Shown: piece after piece, positions 62,456 to 64,000 of the stretch | Layout of the letters: each line of letters starts with the position of its first letter | Position numbering within the stretch: position 1 is the stretch's first letter | NCBI GenBank assembly: GCA_900323505.1 | Contig: OOIN01000039.1 | Coordinates: 372,001-436,000, forward strand | DNA from: Ustilago trichophora | Lineage: Eukaryota; Basidiomycota; Ustilaginomycetes; Ustilaginales; Ustilaginaceae | Direction of reading: 5' to 3' | DNA: 64,000 nt | The notes under the pieces: model-generated | What the model was told of the DNA's origin: nothing | Databases searched by the model: none | What the model saw: only the letters and a program-made list of their open reading frames with translations | Program-made: the position numbers and the translations under genes

Positions 62456-64000
62456 ATGACGCCTGGAACGAGCTGCGAGCGCAAGCTGATCAAAACTACG
62501 CGAAGCGTGGCCGCTGTACTCTCATCTGACTTTGGCATTCGCAGCGGCTTCGAGGTGGTCGACCACTCTCCGACCCAATTCAGGCCGTCATCGCCCAGGT
62601 CCGCGATTGTCGGCAGCACCCCGGAGGCGAACGCGCTTCGATGCTTCCTCGGACAGCAGACCCACGAGGATCGCGGAAGACACATTCGAGTGCACGCCGT
62701 CCCGAATCCTTCGCTGTCCACCGTCCGGGTCGGCGATTTAGTCGAGGCGAGATACGTGTCGTCCCAGAGATACCTCCTGGTCCTCTCCCTCTCGTTGCGC
62801 ACAATTTGTGGAGCCGAGGTGGTTCTCCGCACGAAGACATTGCTCCACGATGTTGCGGCTGAGAATGAGGTATTTCTCACCCAGACCAAGATCGCGATCA
62901 ATCCCAGCATCGTTACACGAAGGATCGAGCCGAACAGCGTCGTGCTGCGCTACGCCTGGGATGAAAGGCGACCAGCGTTTGTCGGACTCAACCAGTGGGC
63001 TGCACACTCGATCGACAGTGAAGCTGAGAAGCTCGAGGTGTATCACGAGGGCGACTTTGTCCTGCTGCCTCCCCAAGATGATGGTCCTCTGCTGGACATT
63101 GCGCAAGTCCATCGCATTCGTAAGACGGATGTCTATGTTCGCCACCTAAAACGTCAACCATCACGAGCAGCCGAGTTCAAACACGACCGTCTGCTCATGC
63201 CAGCTGACGAGCTTACTCGGATTGAGCGAGCATCTTTTGAACCCATCGCACTCTGCCAAGTCTCGCTGCTGACAGCATCGGCTTCATCGTGGTACACTGA
63301 CACGACCAAGTTCTTTGTCCCGGAAGAAAAGTCAGGCCTACTGCGCCCTACATGCTTACAATGCACCAACGCACATCGTAAAGAGCGCCAACAACGGCAT
63401 GGAACACCGCCTCTGACCGCTCTGGAGCTCATGTGTGGCGCCGGAGGGCTCAGCATTGGGCTCGATCTCTCGGGAGCTTGCGAGACGAAATACGCTCTGG
63501 ACGCGGATGCTGACTCGACCAAGACCTTTCACGCGCATCATCCTACAGCAAAGGTGTACTGTGGCGACGCTGGTGACGCGCTCCAGCTGGCTGTGTCTGG
63601 ACAGCATTCGGCTGACGGCATCGTATTTCCTCGGCGAGGAGAGGTCGACCTAATCGCGGCTGGACCTCCTTGCCAAGGTTTTAGCCGCAAGAACCCGATG
63701 GCGTCCCGGGAAGCAGCAGAGAGAGATCCGCGGAACTTGCTCGTCTGCACAGTCTTAGGATGGGTGGATCACCTGCGACCAAAGTACCTCATCTTGGAGA
63801 ACGTGGAGGGATTCACATCGGCCAAGCTAGGAGGACACGATCAGGGAATGGTGAAATTGGTTATGAGCAGTCTGCTACAGTTGGGCTATGGGGTGACTTG
63901 TGGATACGTCCAGGCGGGAGCGTTTGGATCTCCACAATCGAGGAAGCGATTCGTCTTGATGGCTGCGAGGGAGGGACTGACGTTGCCAAGGCTTCCACGA
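62456..64000 (+). CDS. Cytosine-5 DNA methyltransferase with BAH domain (partial, runs off the right edge)
   Basis: One open frame of 515 codons with no stop before the edge. An in-frame stop at 62408-62410 precedes the ATG at 62456. A BAH-like domain lies at about residues 195-270 (YHEGDFVLL, IAQVHRIRK, LLMPADEL, IALCQVSL), with a possible degenerate first BAH before it. A CxxC pair (CLQC) then leads to the catalytic domain: motif I ELMCGAGGLSIGLDL (about 323), motif IV GPPCQGFSRKNP with the catalytic Cys near 406, motif VI ENVEGF (about 448) and motif VIII AGAFGSPQSRKRF. All catalytic motifs seen are intact. The order fits the DIM-2/DNMT1 class, but the N-terminus is short and shows no replication-foci domain. 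Upstream exons cannot be excluded. Motifs IX-X and the stop lie outside. Confidence 0.88.
   Translation, partial: MTPGTSCERKLIKTTRSVAAVLSSDFGIRSGFEVVDHSPTQFRPSSPRSAIVGSTPEANALRCFLGQQTHEDRGRHIRVHAVPNPSLSTVRVGDLVEARYVSSQRYLLVLSLSLRTICGAEVVLRTKTLLHDVAAENEVFLTQTKIAINPSIVTRRIEPNSVVLRYAWDERRPAFVGLNQWAAHSIDSEAEKLEVYHEGDFVLLPPQDDGPLLDIAQVHRIRKTDVYVRHLKRQPSRAAEFKHDRLLMPADELTRIERASFEPIALCQVSLLTASASSWYTDTTKFFVPEEKSGLLRPTCLQCTNAHRKERQQRHGTPPLTALELMCGAGGLSIGLDLSGACETKYALDADADSTKTFHAHHPTAKVYCGDAGDALQLAVSGQHSADGIVFPRRGEVDLIAAGPPCQGFSRKNPMASREAAERDPRNLLVCTVLGWVDHLRPKYLILENVEGFTSAKLGGHDQGMVKLVMSSLLQLGYGVTCGYVQAGAFGSPQSRKRFVLMAAREGLTLPRLPR

Overview
The window looks like nuclear DNA of a smut fungus (Ustilaginales, Ustilago/Sporisorium type). 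Most genes are single long ORFs with C-ending codons. The few introns are spliced with GTAAGT/GTATGC-like donors and CAG/TAG acceptors. The gene set is typical of a basidiomycete: FZO1, LEU1, TRM82, MPP beta, an Ent3-type epsin, Hnt1 and Ess1. A cytosine-5 DNA methyltransferase runs off the right edge. I recall, but cannot check here, that U. maydis lacks such a gene, so a relative such as U. hordei or Sporisorium is more likely than U. maydis.

Layout. 0-4.3 kb: the 3' end of an unidentified gene, then a long gap leading to an amino-acid permease (4.3-5.9 kb). 6.1-8.5 kb: a decayed, 5'-truncated non-LTR retrotransposon on the minus strand. 8.7-17.2 kb: two large minus-strand genes, a single-chain biotin-dependent acyl-CoA carboxylase and a 1538-residue FHA protein with many SPVK motifs. 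18.1-19.6 kb: HNT1 and ESS1, convergent, each with introns. 19.6-25.2 kb: an AT-rich repeat island with a second LINE remnant and an element bounded by inverted repeats. 25.2-29.3 kb: a SARAF-like protein, a PQ-loop transporter and a small ABM-fold protein. 30.2-41.4 kb: FZO1, a full-length ABCB transporter and LEU1. 42.4-45.7 kb: a 1107-residue protein of unknown function, preceded by about 6.4 kb without a convincing gene. 52.1-54.5 kb: one ORF joining an RRM protein to a secretory EF-hand protein. 55.6-64.0 kb: TRM82, MPP beta, an ENTH-domain epsin and the partial DNA methyltransferase.

The genes do not form one pathway; this is ordinary housekeeping synteny interrupted by two transposon deposits. 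Mitochondrial biology recurs (FZO1 fusion, MPP beta import processing, and perhaps the carboxylase), as does endomembrane traffic (epsin, EF-hand protein, PQ-loop protein, SARAF).

The most unusual locus is 52110-54466. A cytosolic-type RRM protein (residues 1-325) continues in frame, without a stop, into a complete signal-peptide-bearing nucleobindin/Ssp120-like protein. This suggests a fusion, an internally processed precursor, or two products from one locus. Other points worth a second look are the FHA protein, whose layout recalls Ki-67 (N-terminal FHA, a PP1-docking-like KQVSF, tandem phospho-site repeats, basic tail), the single-chain carboxylase, and a cluster of CTGTACAG palindromes in the gene-free stretch.
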